NCBI GenBank assembly: GCA_940671915.1
Contig: CALNVZ010000174.1
Coordinates: 25,416,841-25,480,840, forward strand
Reading direction: 5' to 3'
Source of the DNA: Paracentrotus lividus
Taxonomy: Eukaryota > Echinodermata > Echinoidea > Camarodonta > Echinidae
Length of the DNA stretch: 64,000 nucleotides
The translations under genes were made by a program, and so were the position numbers. The notes under the pieces are model-generated. The model worked only from the letters and a program-made list of their open reading frames with translations, did no database searches and was not told the origin of the DNA. Shown here piece after piece: positions 28,852 through 41,900 of the stretch. Every line of letters begins with the position of its first letter. The first letter of the stretch is position 1.

Positions 28852-29906
28852 ATACAGGGTGTACCAGAAAAAAGGAAACCCAAGTTTGATCATTAATAAT
28901 TCACAAAATATTACAATGATGATTATAAAATTAATATCACTGGAAAGTATAAGTCATTAATGATACCACTCTTATAGCTCACCAATGTCACGCATCACTA
29001 AACCTCATTGTTTTGAAAATGTCTCGCAAAATTGTGACTGGTTCAGTTCACGCTCATCATGCTTATTGAGACGGGTTGTTTTAATGTAGCTAAAAAGGGA
29101 ACCAAACTTTGATCATCAATAATTTAAAAAATATTACAGTGGTGATTATGAAGTATTATGAAGTATTATATCACTGGAAAGTGCAATTATTTTTGAATGA
29201 TACCTCTTCCAGTTCACCTATGTCATGCATCTCTGAACCCCATTGTTCTGAAAATATCTCACAAAATTGTGATTGATGCACATACATTATCCACGGTGAA
29301 CTGAATGTACAGGGCCGTCGTGAGCTGTAACGTGATGAAGTTACCTGGATGGTAAGCTTGATGGACTAATTAAGTAGGCATTTCCAACCCGTTTATCAAA
29401 ACCATAATTGAAAGTCATTACTTAGAATTTCTTATCATGTTCAGTTACATTCAGACACATTCAAACAACTTATCTCCAGGAGCAAATGAACCCATCACAG
29501 TTTTGCGAGGCAATTTTCAGAACACTGGGGTTCAGTGATGCGTGATATTAGTGAGCAGAGAGGTATCTTTAAAATGGTAATGGGCTGCATTTTACAGTGA
29601 TATGAATTTCATAATTACTACTTTAATATTTTTGAAATTATTAATGATCAAAGTTGGGTTTCCTTTTTAGGCACATTTAAACAACCCATCTCAAGGATCA
29701 TGAAAGTGCACCACTGACAATTTTGCAAGGTTTTTTCCAGAACAATGGGGTTCAGCTCTGCGTGGTATTTGTGAGCTGAGAGAGGTATCACTAGAATGGA
29801 AATGAGTTGCACTTTACAGTGATATAAACCTCTTGATCACCACTGAAATATTTTTGAAATTATTAATGATCAAACTTAGGTTTCCTTTTATTAGAAACAC
29901 CCTGTA
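28852..29906. mobile_element. CAGGGTGT-ended inverted-repeat element, 1055 bp
   Basis: TACAGGGTGT, then GAAAAAAGGAAACCCAAGTT on the left; right end reverse-complements to TACAGGGTGTTTCTAATAAA, then AGGAAACCTAAGTTTGATCA. TA at the edges. Subrepeats inside (ATATCACTGGAAAGTG, GAACCCCATTGTTCTGAAAA in both orientations) show it grew by internal duplication. No transposase. Confidence 0.8.
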
Positions 29907-30889
29907 TTTGACATATATTTTGCCTCTTCGCTAGCTGATCACTAAATAAAAAATGTTAAGCTTTAAAAAAAAAAGTTATATGAACCGAATCTGGCATAAT
30001 GAAAATAGTAAATACTGATCGAATTGATTATCAGCGAATGTATTCACGAATATACCCGTACTTATTTATGCGCCAACTTTTATTTCCTCTAAGGCTATAA
30101 AGCCTATTTAATTCTAAGTGAGCGCGAAGCGTGAGCCTAAAAATTATGAAGAAAAAAAAAAACGATTCCAGGATTAATTCGTTTATACCTGTTTCAAATT
30201 AAAAATAGTAATAAGGAACCATCACAAAGACACATGAAGAAAATATCAGGCACAGAAGAAAAAATTCCTTTACATCGTTAATTGCGAGCAAAAATCAGAG
30301 GTCGGAAATATCCATCAAAACCTAATAGAAGTGTGAACATTTCGATTTCTATTGTAAACTACACTATATTTACTACAAAAACTTAACTGTTACTTGGGAA
30401 TTTGGTGGAATAAAGTTGCAATAAATCGTATTTGCAATACAGGACTAAATTTTTCCTTGGCAACGACAGAAATAAATTCATCTTCTTCAGATGTTGCTCC
30501 TTTTGTCTTCCATAGTAGTGCTACCTTTTTGGCCATTAATAATTTGCCACAAGGAAAATGGAAACATGTAAACAGTTTGCGGATAAATATGACTCCTCCG
30601 TAATAATTTTATTCACTGATAATCCCCAGCTTTTAAAATTTTATCTTTATTTTATTTATTTTTCATTTGTCGCCCCTTTGTTTAAAAAGTGCCCCTGTCT
30701 GAGTATTTACTGATCTCGGGAATGAAAAAGGACAAGTCCTCGTTCAGAATGTACAAAAGTATTCGACAAATCTCAGGCCATGAATAAAATATGACAACAT
30801 AAAATTATAAAACTTGTAAATATGAAAAAAAAATACATGCATATAGCTTTGTTGCAATACTAGTGCTAAGAAGGTGTATATAGGCTTAT
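29907..30889. other. Spacer, nothing recognised
   Basis: A+T-rich. One isolated GTGAGCGCGAAGCGTGAGCC word at 30118. A 69-codon frame at 30394-30603 has no recognisable content. Confidence 0.5.
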
Positions 30890-32240
30890 TGTGTTGTATC
30901 TGTGGCTACATGTCATGAGTTGGGTGCAAAATGCGTTACATGTCTAAAAATTTGTAGAAATGTACATTGTCACAATTAAACATCTCTAGTTTCTTAGTAG
31001 TAAGTCAGACATGTATTATAGATATATATTGAAAGCAGAGATTGTAAGGAAGAGGATTAACATATTTTTGTGTCTGTATAGGGTGAGTCATAAAAGCTAT
31101 ACAGAGTGTTATAGGAAAAATGGTTTTAAAAACTTCACAATTTTACTGGCGAATGATTTCTTAATTTTTGTACCAAATGAAATGAATCATCTTGGATTGT
31201 GTTATTAAGACCCTATACTTCTAAAAATTATATACTTGTAATACAAAATTATTTATTTATTATTATAAAGGGGAAAAAATAGTGCAAAAAGGGCAGAAAT
31301 TCTGTCTTTTACACTGGATTACACCTCAAACATAGTTTATTACAAGTAATATGTTTCCACTTAATTGTGTATCTACATGCATGCAAAGAAAATGGCGAGA
31401 AAAAAAAATTAAATTATTGCATGTGGCAATTTTTGATGCCTACATAATGCATTGTCTATGGGGATGTGTGCATTGAGTATGTATTAATTGATTAATTAAT
31501 TGATTAAATAACTTTTGAAAAATCTACTTCACATTTATCTAAAACCAGGTAAATTCCAAAGAGAATAATATATCACTCAACCCAATTGGCTGCAAAGATA
31601 TAATGCAACTAAGAAAAACAAAGTAACAAAAATGGGTAGTCCCTATGCTTTAAAGCGAGAGCGAACTGACCAACCCTCTCATTGACTGTGTGTTATAAAT
31701 AGCTAGTCTTAAAATAGACACTTTGGGATAACTATTAACAATACAGTGTATAAATCAACCTATAATTTAATTTGTATTGAGAAACTAAAATGTTTTGAGG
31801 GGGGGAAATCTGTTTTGCTATTTGGTAACATAATTACGGAAGTGTGAATTCATTGAGCAGTGAAAAAGTGTGTTATTCAGTTGGGTCTGTTTTATATGAC
31901 TACACTGCTCAAGATGTTGCATTATGGGTTAGGAATCAGGGCAGAATTGAGAAGTTGAGGACCAGAGGTGGCTTCTAGTTCGTATTGGCTTTAACACGTG
32001 CCTCCACCGTAGGATCCTCCACCCTTACCCTATACTCCACTTAAATTATCCTTGTATTAAAACTATGAGCATAACAAAGTTGAAACTTCACAGAAATATA
32101 GCCTAATAAATTATCTACAATATGAGTTATTGCACAGCTCATGACTATACATCATTTTCATGCTATGTGATAAAATGTGATAATTTTCCCTCAAAAATGT
32201 AACGCCTCCACCCTTTTACTATACCCCAACATGTGACACA
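30890..32240 (+). repeat. Dispersed segment D, copy 1
   Basis: Diverged inverse of 51930-52793 plus 53558-53745. Shared words include CATGTCTGACTTACTA, GGGTGAGTCATAAAAGCTAT and GTAACGCCTCCAC. About 1.35 kb. It contains no protein I recognise. Probably an unclassified transposon or an old duplication. Confidence 0.75.
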
Positions 32241-32340
32241 TGACCCTGTACATAATTTTTTTATTTCATCGGAATATCTTCGGTGTGAATTTTGAAGCAA
32301 TTACAGTAGATGTAGATTAAGTTGACTACCACTTTCCATT

Positions 32341-32625
32341 TGATTGTGATATTGACATTCTTTGCCTTGTGGTAGTGTATAATTTGTTTAATTATCTTTC
32401 TTTTTTATTGTGATGTGAAATTGTTTTACTTATAATTGCAGTGTGTATATTGTGATCAAGTTGTTTTATTGATTTATTTCTTCTTTTTTTTCATCGTAAT
32501 ACTGAAATTATTTACTTTGTTGCAGCGAATACTGTGATCAATGTGTTTATGCATTTTTTTTCTTCAATGTGATATTAAAATATTTTATTACTTTGTTGCA
32601 GTGTATTATTGTGACCAATTTGTCA
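32341..32625. repeat. Degenerate tandem repeat, about 70-85-bp period
   Basis: About four units of the type TTGTGATATTGAAATTATTT, then ACTTTGTTGCAGTGTATATTG and TGATCAA. Clear on inspection although units vary. Confidence 0.7.
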
Positions 32626-32997
32626 ATTTTCTTTCCTTGTTGTCCCATTGATCTTTATGCGCCATAAAAAGTGAAAGAATAAAAAATTATTATCAAGTAA
32701 TAAAAAGAAGAAAGTTAAGTGAATATAGAGAAATCTCAAGTAGAATTGGTGGGATAGCAATGATATTGAGATGAAAAGATAGAAATAAAGGTGAGAGCAC
32801 AATTAAGATATAAAATAAGAGAGAATTGGAGGAACAGAGAGGCACATCAAAATGAAAGCATGTGAGGTCAATTTCAAGATATTTGAATTGAAAGGTAGTA
32901 GGTGACAAAGAGGGATATAATGGAGAGAAAGTATGAGGTGAGAGATATACAAAGGGAATGTAAATACAAGGAAGCAAGATAAACATGACTGTATAAG

Positions 32998-33627
32998 TAG
33001 GGTTGGGCAAATAATGACTTTTTTCTGAAAAGTTATGTCAAACAAGTTGTTTCTATAGTCAAATTTGATGTAGAATCCAAAAATGACAATGATTTTTGTG
33101 TACAATGAAGTCTGACGTCGCTAAAGTGCAAAAAAAACAAAATAGTGTATTTTGCCCATTCATCACACACTTTATAGGTATAAACCGGTTTTATTTTGTT
33201 TCTTTATGGATTTTGATGGTTTAAAAGCTCAAATCTGACAATTTTATCATGACCAAATGTACCTAGTATGGTTATAGGTGTTAATTAGTGATTTTGATAT
33301 GAGGTGATTTTTGCTCGATATTGACTGAAACTAACTACCAAACTACACTAACAGTCAACTTAGGTAGGATTAATCTTGTTGGATTAATCATGTTGGGTTC
33401 CCTGACACCCAAAAGACATATAAAAACGCAATAAAAGTGGTTTATACGTATAAAAAGTATGATAATTGGGCATAATACGCTATTTTGGCGGCCATTTTGG
33501 TTTTTTGCACTTTAGCGACGTAAGACGTCATCGTATGCAAAAATAATTGTCATTTTCAGTTTCTACGTCGAATTTTACTATAGAAACAACTTGTTTGAAA
33601 AAAAAAGTTGAGATTCGCCCAACCCTA
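32998..33627. mobile_element. Palindromic MITE, 630 bp, with 7-bp target duplication
   Basis: TIR TAGGGTTGGGCAAAT / TAGGGTTGGGCGAAT; arms extend through ACTTTAGCGACGT and AAACAACTTGTTT. GTATAAG flanks both sides exactly (32991-32997 and 33628-33634), a direct target-site duplication. No transposase. Confidence 0.9.
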
Positions 33628-34614
33628 GTATAAGGTATGACAAATGTGAAAGAAAAAAGGAGATATGAGCTTAAATTCAAGAAGCCATAAGAGAGATGGA
33701 GTTATGAAAGTGAGAGAAAGAGTGAGATAAGGTAACATATAATTGAGGCAGCAAACAGAAGACTCCTTCCCCTACATTTCAGCCAGGGCTTTAGTGGTAT
33801 CTCACTAATGCCGGTGTGGTGTGGGGAGGTAAAGGGTCGGTTCGGATACGAACCTCCCCTGAATTGGGGATTGAATGCTCGAGCGCCGCGAAATTTTGCA
33901 CAATGGTAGTGTGCAATGTAATCTACAAGTTAGTATAGTCGATTGTCCTGAAATAATGTGATTTTATTTTATATTAACTCATACTTTTTGCTCTAATTTA
34001 CTAAATAAAGCCCCTAGAATGCTAAATTTTGGTCTAAATATTCTTTGTAGCATTCCTAATAATTGTACTTGAAAAAAACTTTGGTATCAAAATCATTTTC
34101 TTATGTATTTTATTGTTTTACGAATTTCTTACGTATTTCTTTGTTATTCGACCCTTTGTTATTCTTTGTTTTTTGGTAAAAATTTATTGCAGAATATTTT
34201 TGAAGCATAATTGTGTTAGAATAAATTAATTTTAGCCTATGGAAGTAAAAATATTCATATCTTTATGAATTAGATGAGAAAACTCTATTTGCATTGACTT
34301 TGTACACAAAATCACATTTTTAAGTGGTTTTCGGTCTGACGGATATTCTTGAAAATCGTGCAGCGCTGTAACCATATGCCCGATTTTCGTGAAAATGGTT
34401 TCAAAAGATCCACAAGACTTGAAAGTAAAATGTCATTTACTGCGTGGCCAAAAATTGTTGTGCGGTATGGTTGCAGAAAATGTCGAGGGGGTTGATTCAA
34501 CCCCCCCCCCCCCCCGGCCTGATTAGGGTTAAGTAAAAAAAAAATATTAAAAAAGAGAGAGAGAGATGATCATAACATTTTTAAAATGAAAGTAATATAG
34601 AGATCCAAGGAATA
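33628..34614. other. Spacer with purine-rich and C-run simple sequence
   Basis: Purine-rich at 33640-33740; 16-C run at about 34500-34516; GAGAGAGAGA at about 34554-34566. No gene recognised. Confidence 0.5.
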
Positions 34615-36068
34615 TACAGTGGTGGCCAAAATGATTAGAACACCTGAACCTTTACATAGTCTATGGGATTATCAATGCCCTAGTTCATTTGCTGATATCA
34701 GATTACGGATATCTTTTGCGTGCCATGAGCTTTCATGACTTTTTATCATAGGGTCTTTCGTGTATGTTGATACCAAATTTATATAGTTTCAACCATCTGG
34801 TAATGCGCAGCATTAAAAATAGTTGCGCTATGCGCTTTTGGTTTCCCCATAGACTTGTGTATTAAACATGTAGTCCAAATGCAAAAAAGTAAAATGCCAA
34901 TTACATATGCCGATTGCTCAAAAAGTATTTGAGGTAGAAGTATAAAACTTAGCAGGCTTATTTATTCTAATATACCTCAAATACATTGTAAGTTTCAGCA
35001 AATTTGGTCAAATGGGGAGGGTGGATTCGCCCCACCCTTCGTTGTTAGATGACCAAAATAACCATGCCTATTGAAGGTGAAGAATATTTTTTTAATTTAA
35101 TGAAGACACTCCTTGGAAATGTATATTTTTTAAAAGGAAATTTCATGAGCAATTCAAATATGTTGAAATATTAAGGGTCATTGGAACAATGGACTTAAAG
35201 GTAGTGTCAGCCTTTTGCAGGCAAAAATATTAAATATCTAGTTTTTGAGAGGATATAGTAGTATACCATTGACTATATCTTCCCACAACATGATTAAGCT
35301 CAAATGTGTATGTTTGTCATTATATTGCGATTATCAAAATTCATTCCTATTTTTTCGAACCTCGAAAAATATACCGTACAGTGCGAACTGCTGACCGTTA
35401 GCGCAGAGAATAATGCACGCTGATGCGCCGTGTGTATATTGCTGTGTGCGCTTCGTGCTGCACGCGCTGTAATATCAACGATGGTGATGGAGAGCTGGTC
35501 AAGATTGGTAGTTAGATTTTCGTTTCGTATTACTGATCTAAGCAACCTATGACAGTAAGATTGAATAGACAGTATAGGTCGATCATATTCTACAGTTATG
35601 CCAAGTTGCATTAGTTTTCGCAATTTGTGAAAAAGGCTGATACTACCTTTAAATAGGGGCACTGAATTAAAAATTTGGGGCCCTTCAAAAATAATTTAAA
35701 AATCCACACATAAGATGTAACTACTTCACCCTGTGTTGTTATAAATGCCATTTTTGACATTCTCAGGAAATTTCCTTTCAGAATATATATACTTTTGTAG
35801 GGAGAGGCTTAAAATGTTTAACGTTATGACACTTAGATCCTGAAAGGGGCAAGATTTTTAAATTTTTCAATTGGTGGTGTAACACAAAAAAAGGGTGACT
35901 TGGGGGCGAGTTTCCAACGCATGGCTTTGTTATTTAGTTTTTTAAGCATAATGATGATATTCGGAGACATTCCAACCATTTTATAGGTATTTAAATGATC
36001 AACTGAATGAAAATTATTAAAATCATTTAAATATGCTTGGTGTTCTAATAATTTTGGCCACCACTGTA
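34615..36068. mobile_element. Tc1-like element, 1454 bp, transposase not recognisable
   Basis: TIR TACAGTGGTGGCCAAAATGA on the left and TACAGTGGTGGCCAAAATTA from the right, both continuing with TTAGAACACC and bounded by TA. The terminus strongly resembles Tc1-family ends. Length is right for a Tc1 element, but no DDE transposase frame survives and part of the interior is a second element (35195-35652). Confidence 0.85.
35195..35652. mobile_element. TTAA-bounded element nested in the Tc1-like element
   Basis: TTAAAGGTAGTGTCAGCCTT on the left, TTAAAGGTAGTATCAGCCTT from the right, 458 bp. The minus-strand 120-codon frame (35662-35300) lies almost wholly inside it and is not a recognised protein. 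Nesting shows it inserted after the host element. Confidence 0.8.
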
Positions 36069-36459
36069 TGTGTGTATATATATTCTGTCAACATCTGTCT
36101 TTATCTTCATCCATCCATTTGTCAAAATTGGGATTCTGCAGTCTGCTGAAGATTTTCTGTTACTCAGCCATGCGTGCAAAGATCCAAAATGAAAAAGGTA
36201 CTAACAAACTGTTGGGACGATGAAGCTACGTACCAAGACATATGAAACCAATGATTAAATGTTCATGCTTCAAACAAGACAAGACTCATTCTGTATAGCA
36301 ATATAGAGAAAGGCTTGTAATTTTCTGTTTAGGAGGTGGCTAATTAATCAGGCAGATATCTGGTTATGTACGTCTGGGACTGACCCGTCATAGTCCGAAA
36401 GAACTGGGATCAAACATTTGTCCGAACCATGTCACCCATCCAGTTTATGAGTCGGCGAT

Positions 36460-36965
36460 CAGAGGGGTAAATTGCCACTTGGTCTAATATCCATTTATTC
36501 TCATCCCACATGGTCTAATTCCATTTCTTCTACAACCACTTTGTTTAATTACCTTTTGGTCTAAGTACCACTTAGCCTATTTACAATTTCGGCTAATTTA
36601 CATTTCGTCTAATGTCCACTTGGTCTATAACCTCTTTGTCAATTCCAGTAATAAACTGGTAATAGACAAAATATTCATTTGGGCATTAGACGAAATGGCA
36701 ATTAGACCACTGAACTATTAGACGAATTGGCAATAAGAACAATTGGTCCAACACCACTTGGTCGATTCCTGGAACAGACAGGAATTACCGTAAACAAAAT
36801 ATTCATTTTGGAATTAAACGAATGAGGCAATTAGACCATTTGGCTATTAGATGAATCGGCAATTAGACCATGTGAGAAGTAGACTAAATAAGAATTAAAC
36901 CAAGTATGTTTTAGACCAAGTGAAAGTTAGACCAAATGGTTAACAAACAGAGAATTGGACCAACC
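36460..36965. repeat. Array of TGGTCTAATTNCCA words forming an inverted pair
   Basis: The left half (36470-36640) has repeated TGGTCTAATNTCCATTTCGT on the plus strand. The right half (36660-36965) has the complement, ATTAGACGAAATGGCAATTAG and TTAGACCA. Units are about 16-20 bp and very degenerate. The whole folds back on itself. Confidence 0.75.
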
Positions 36966-38388
36966 AGTGGCGAATTCAGGATTTGATAAAGGGGAGGGAG
37001 GAGGGGCCCAAATTAGAAGTTCAGACTTTGGAACAACCAAATTTTTCCCTGTTACACCTGAGCTTCAGTCTTGACTTTAAAGACTGGTGAAATAAATATT
37101 GAAGGAGTGCAATGTAAGAATTCATTCATTAACCATTTTGTTTACAAAAGTTTTATATCCTTTTATTAGATTTCTAATTGAAAAAGTGAAAATTCTTCAG
37201 TGATCTTGTGTGTTTGACAATATTTTTTGCAAAAGGTCTTTTAGTATTACATTGTATATCAAGAAGAGCTTGCTCTTAATATATTCTACACATTCTTAAT
37301 GCAATTAATTTATGTTATTAGCATTTTCATTACACATATTTGAAATAGATCTCACTGAAAGTTCTGACAAGGGCACTCTTGCATGAAGAATTTGGATTCT
37401 ATTCAACTAAAAAAATTCGAACGTAAATACAAGTCCAAAATATGCGATCCTGACTGTTTGAAAATCGAGTTGCGTTTGATTTTTTGAGATGCAAAGAATT
37501 GAAACTTTTCATGAAAGAGGGCCATGGTTCTATTTATTTAAAAAAAAAAATATTTGCAATTGAATGATTTGATTTACCTACACAGAATGTTCAATTCGGA
37601 CCAAACCAGAAAGTAAGTGATCAGAATTTCACAGCTGTTCTCAAAATCTCTCTCTTAAATCTAGGGTAGTATTCCTTCTGAACCTTCTTAACTTATAGTC
37701 AGCAGGGCACTACTCCGCATGTCACTGACTTGTGTTTTGGCATCCCTTCATCCCTATTCATGAGCTTGCAACTTTTGTGAAGATATCATTTGCATCTTCA
37801 CTCAATCATACCACAGATTAGATGTTTTGAACCACAGACAGGAAACAAAAAGACATTTTTAAAAGATTCACACATCATTTCCTGCTTTTTAAACCAGCTT
37901 CAGCTCGATGATTTGCAATGATTTTTTGCAAGTGCTAACATTTATTTAAAGACACAAAATGCCAAGAAGATATCAAATAAATAGTATGTTTTGTTCATCA
38001 TTAATTTGCTCAAAAGATAATTAAGTAATAGCACACTTCTGAATTCCGTTTACTCCTACATGTATTAGCCAATATTTCAGAACCAGGTACTTTATAATGG
38101 TCTTTAATAAATAAAGTGAATACAAGCAATACAAAACTATGTAAACATACCAATATGTCATTTTGAAAATTGCTCTGTAAAACCATAATAATTCAGGTGT
38201 AAGTATGGTTGAATCACAGCATTTTAATTTTTGACCTGATTGAACAGTTACATAAATTATGTAAGCTATTTATATCTCTTTAAGCATCTGAAGAACTACA
38301 TTCCCCAAAATAATATCAATATAATTTTTTAGAAAGGTTTGAAAAAAAGTGGAACCTCTCAATAATATCTGCAGCTTGAAACCTCGTT
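36966..38388. other. Spacer and presumed SLC30A6 3' UTR
   Basis: AGTGGCGAATTCAGGATTTG with GGGGCCCA at 36968-37010 resembles one end of the GGATCC family. TTTATT (AATAAA on the minus strand) at 37941-37946, about 440 bp past the SLC30A6 stop, is a possible poly(A) signal. Otherwise nothing recognised. Confidence 0.4.
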
Positions 38389-38964
38389 TCACCTTCTCAC
38401 ATTAGTTCTGGAGCTTGTACTTGTTGGAAAAGAACTCCCTGTTCCAAGGGTACTAAAATCTATGACAGCACTTCCACCACTCACTGACCCAGGGGGTGCC
38501 ATGCTCTGTGCTGTCCAATCATGTCTTGCAAATTGTTGCCCAGGTCGGCTACCTCCATACGCACCACTTGGGTTTGTCCTCAGGATTCCTTTTAATTTAG
38601 GGTCAGCGATCACTGGCGACGGAAGATCGTTCGACGGTATATTATCCATGTCTGAATTGAAACTGATGTCTTTAAGAGGTGTTCCATACGGTGTGCTATG
38701 CGCCCTGAGAGGTGTGACCGGTGCATATGTGTTTCCTGCACCGTACGGAGTGTTGCTTGTCATGTGGGTGGGAAGGGACGATGCAACAGGTTTGTAGGTA
38801 GACTTGGGAGTGGACAGTCCTGGAGTGAAGTCCTGGAGGGTGGGTCTCTTGGAGCCGATGGTGGTGGAGACGGGATTGATGCGGGTCCACTCGTCCTTGA
38901 TGATCTGGATGGTTAGGATGTTGACGATGTGGGAGAGCTTGTTGAAGACGTGAGCAAGGACCAT
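38389..38964 (-). CDS. SLC30A6: SLC30A6 exon 10, with stop codon
   Basis: 191 codons plus TGA. MVLAHVFNKLSHIVNILTIQ finishes the cytoplasmic domain. The remaining roughly 150 residues are Pro/Ser/Thr/Gly-rich and probably disordered, with repeated TPYG words also seen in vertebrate ZnT6 tails. Antisense frames over this exon are shadows. Confidence 0.93.
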   Translation of the reverse strand: MVLAHVFNKLSHIVNILTIQIIKDEWTRINPVSTTIGSKRPTLQDFTPGLSTPKSTYKPVASSLPTHMTSNTPYGAGNTYAPVTPLRAHSTPYGTPLKDISFNSDMDNIPSNDLPSPVIADPKLKGILRTNPSGAYGGSRPGQQFARHDWTAQSMAPPGSVSGGSAVIDFSTLGTGSSFPTSTSSRTNVRR

Positions 38965-41900
38965 CTACAGATGTACAATGTGGGAGGAAAGAGAGGAAAA
39001 GTACATGATTACTCCTGAATCCTCATCCTCTAGTTTGCATTTCAAACACTTATTTTTCATTTATTATACATAATTTTGAAATTTTAAAATGTAATAAACT
39101 AGCCTATTTTTTTTAATTACTTTTTTCAACAACAAATACGTTTGGTTACGAATATACTTCTGGGACGCAGAAGTTGGTAGACTGATGAGTGCGCCTAAAT
39201 TGATAGACTTCATAATACATGTAATAATTACAATAATGATATGTTGCACAGCCTTGATATCCACCAACTAATGGTATATTTATGTATGTTCCATATAAAT
39301 TGTAATCTCCTTCATGTCATATCTTATGCTATTTTCAAAGTACCATCATCAGCGTAGGAGGGGGATTAAAAAGATCATCCCTCCACTATAATACATAGCT
39401 CGACATATCTACGCTCATCAATACATTAATAGTGCTCACAATGACTCTTTGCTCATAATTTTAATTGCAATACCCAGAATCATAAGCTTTTTTTCATGGA
39501 TACTTCAAGCAGAAATAACATTACATGGAGAGCACTAAGTTACCAGTATCAACTGCATAGCTATTTAAAATGATTGATTCATAAAACATTCCAATTCAAA
39601 TGTGACCTACTTGTTCATCTGCATCTCTTCTCACTCTGACATTCAATGATCCTGCTAGTTGACCAAATGATAATGTCCAAAAATGTTCATTGCGAAATTC
39701 CAGTACACCATCTAGCGTGGATGCCTGTAGGAATAAGAAATTCAATATACCAGTTTACTAGGTTATTAAAATTCATGGATTTTTTTTTCCTGGGGGACAG
39801 AGGAACAAGTTATTCAACCAATATTTTATTGAAGATTTAACTACAATATTTGGAATCCTGTTTGCATACATTATCTGTTGCTATGTTGGACAAGACTCGG
39901 GACAGCCCTTGGGTTATCAAGAATAACCTTTGTTTAAAAAATATGCATACAAATCAGAAAAATTCTCCATTAATTGATTTAGACTCAACTTCAGAAGAAT
40001 CCATGAACATAATAACATGCATGGATATATTGTCATGCTATTTTTACACAAAATCTCTGTTTAAAGTTTGTATAGAACATATTCAAAAACAAATGTACAC
40101 CAGGAACTAGTATAAAATAATAATAATAATAATTCAATATTTATATAGCGCCTATCAAAAATTTCTCTAAGCGCTTAAAATGCCACACTTACTCTCAAAC
40201 GTTCATAAACAATAATTACATGATGGGTACAAAATAAAAGGATGTCTTTCAAATGGTGCATGATTATACATACCTCTCGCAAACACTTGTCTAGCTGTCC
40301 GAGTATGTGTGCAGGGGTGGTTTGTAGTAGTATAGTGCCTGAGTATACACTCATAGGAAACATGGTACCTACTGTCATCATGGCAATGCAGAATGCTGCT
40401 ATGGGGTCTGCCATATGAAAATTACTGTGGAAAAAAACATAGCAAAGATAAAATGATGTCATGCATTGTATCAAATGGCTTAATAAATAATATGAATATG
40501 GAACTGATATGACTGTAATAAACTTGTTTTAGTTATCTTCAAATATTGAATATTATAAATCACACATGACACAAACACAGAAAGATGAAAAAAATAATTG
40601 AAAAATCTAATCTTTAACTGTTATCAATACAACTGTGAATTACAGCACTTTCAATGAAAATTATAAGCCTCATGGTATTCTTTACCAAAAGGATGATTAA
40701 CCCTAATACTCCTGGGGTGGCGGGGGGGGGGGCTCGCATTTTAAACCAGAGGTAAAGATTACATGGAAGGTTTAGAATCATTTTCTATTTGTGCAGTGCA
40801 TTGTCTGATACCTCCTGTGCAAACTTAACCCCCGGTTTAGAATACGGGCCTTTGAATAATACAAATTAATAGGTTGTAATGACTTACTTCATATCAACCA
40901 AGAAGTCTGTAACACAAAGAGATAACATACTGCACAGTCCAATCAAGATGAATGGATTCACTCTGGGCAATAACAGATGATCCAATCCAGGAACTACGGT
41001 GCAAAAGCTGAATAAAAGAAAACATACCAGTACCAAAAATGGTAAAAGGTAAAGATATGTGTAGTACCTCAGCATCCTATCCTCAATGTTCCCCCAAATA
41101 CCCACAGATTTTGAAGCAAATATACCACCTTTTTTTTTTAATGGATGGAGGTACTTTAATGTAGATTTGTTAAGGATTTATTCATATTTAATCAGTTGGT
41201 TTGGTCTGATGACTGAAAGTTTGTATCACAGAAACAATACCAAACTTCCTTATTCAAAATATAAAGTAGAGTCAGGAATATCCACCCTTGAATAAAGCAC
41301 TTTTAATGGCTACTTTGTGCACAATATTCAATTCAGATTTAGTCCACTCCCATTATTACAAAAAAAAAGTGTTTAGGATCAAGTAAACTTCTTATTTGAT
41401 ATACTGAAACCATGGGTGTTTTCACAAAGAGTTAAAGTAGACTTAAAGTCCCACTTAAATCCCTAGTTGTGTGCGGTATATGAGACATCACCTTACTGGT
41501 CAGATCATGTTCAGAGGATGCGGACCTTTCAGAAGTCTATCAATGATCTTACGCGTTACATACATGATGCACTTAAGAGTGAAATGCGACTCTACATGTA
41601 AGTCTACTTAACTCTTTGTAAAACACCCCCAGAATGATTACCTATTAAAAAATACATGCAGTTTACTCTTATTATGCTTGCGATCAGTACACTTTGAACG
41701 AACGCTACAAATTCTAATCCACTGTGACTCACCTCTGGCAAATATCTGCAAAGTGTTCCTGGAGCCAGCTACTCTTGGAGGCTGTACTGACATGACTAAA
41801 GGCCTGGTTCCTGGACCCATAGAGTAGGACTAGATGACTGAAAAGACCCAAGATGGCTCCTAACATCAGACGACCTGTGTGGATCTCTGGAGGTTGTATG

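Noticed and set aside
35300..35662. 120-codon minus-strand frame as possible transposase of the Tc1-like element
   Set aside because: It lies inside the nested TTAA element and shows no DDE or helix-turn-helix features.
38462..38916. Plus-strand frames of 72-111 codons
   Set aside because: Antisense shadows of SLC30A6 exon 10.
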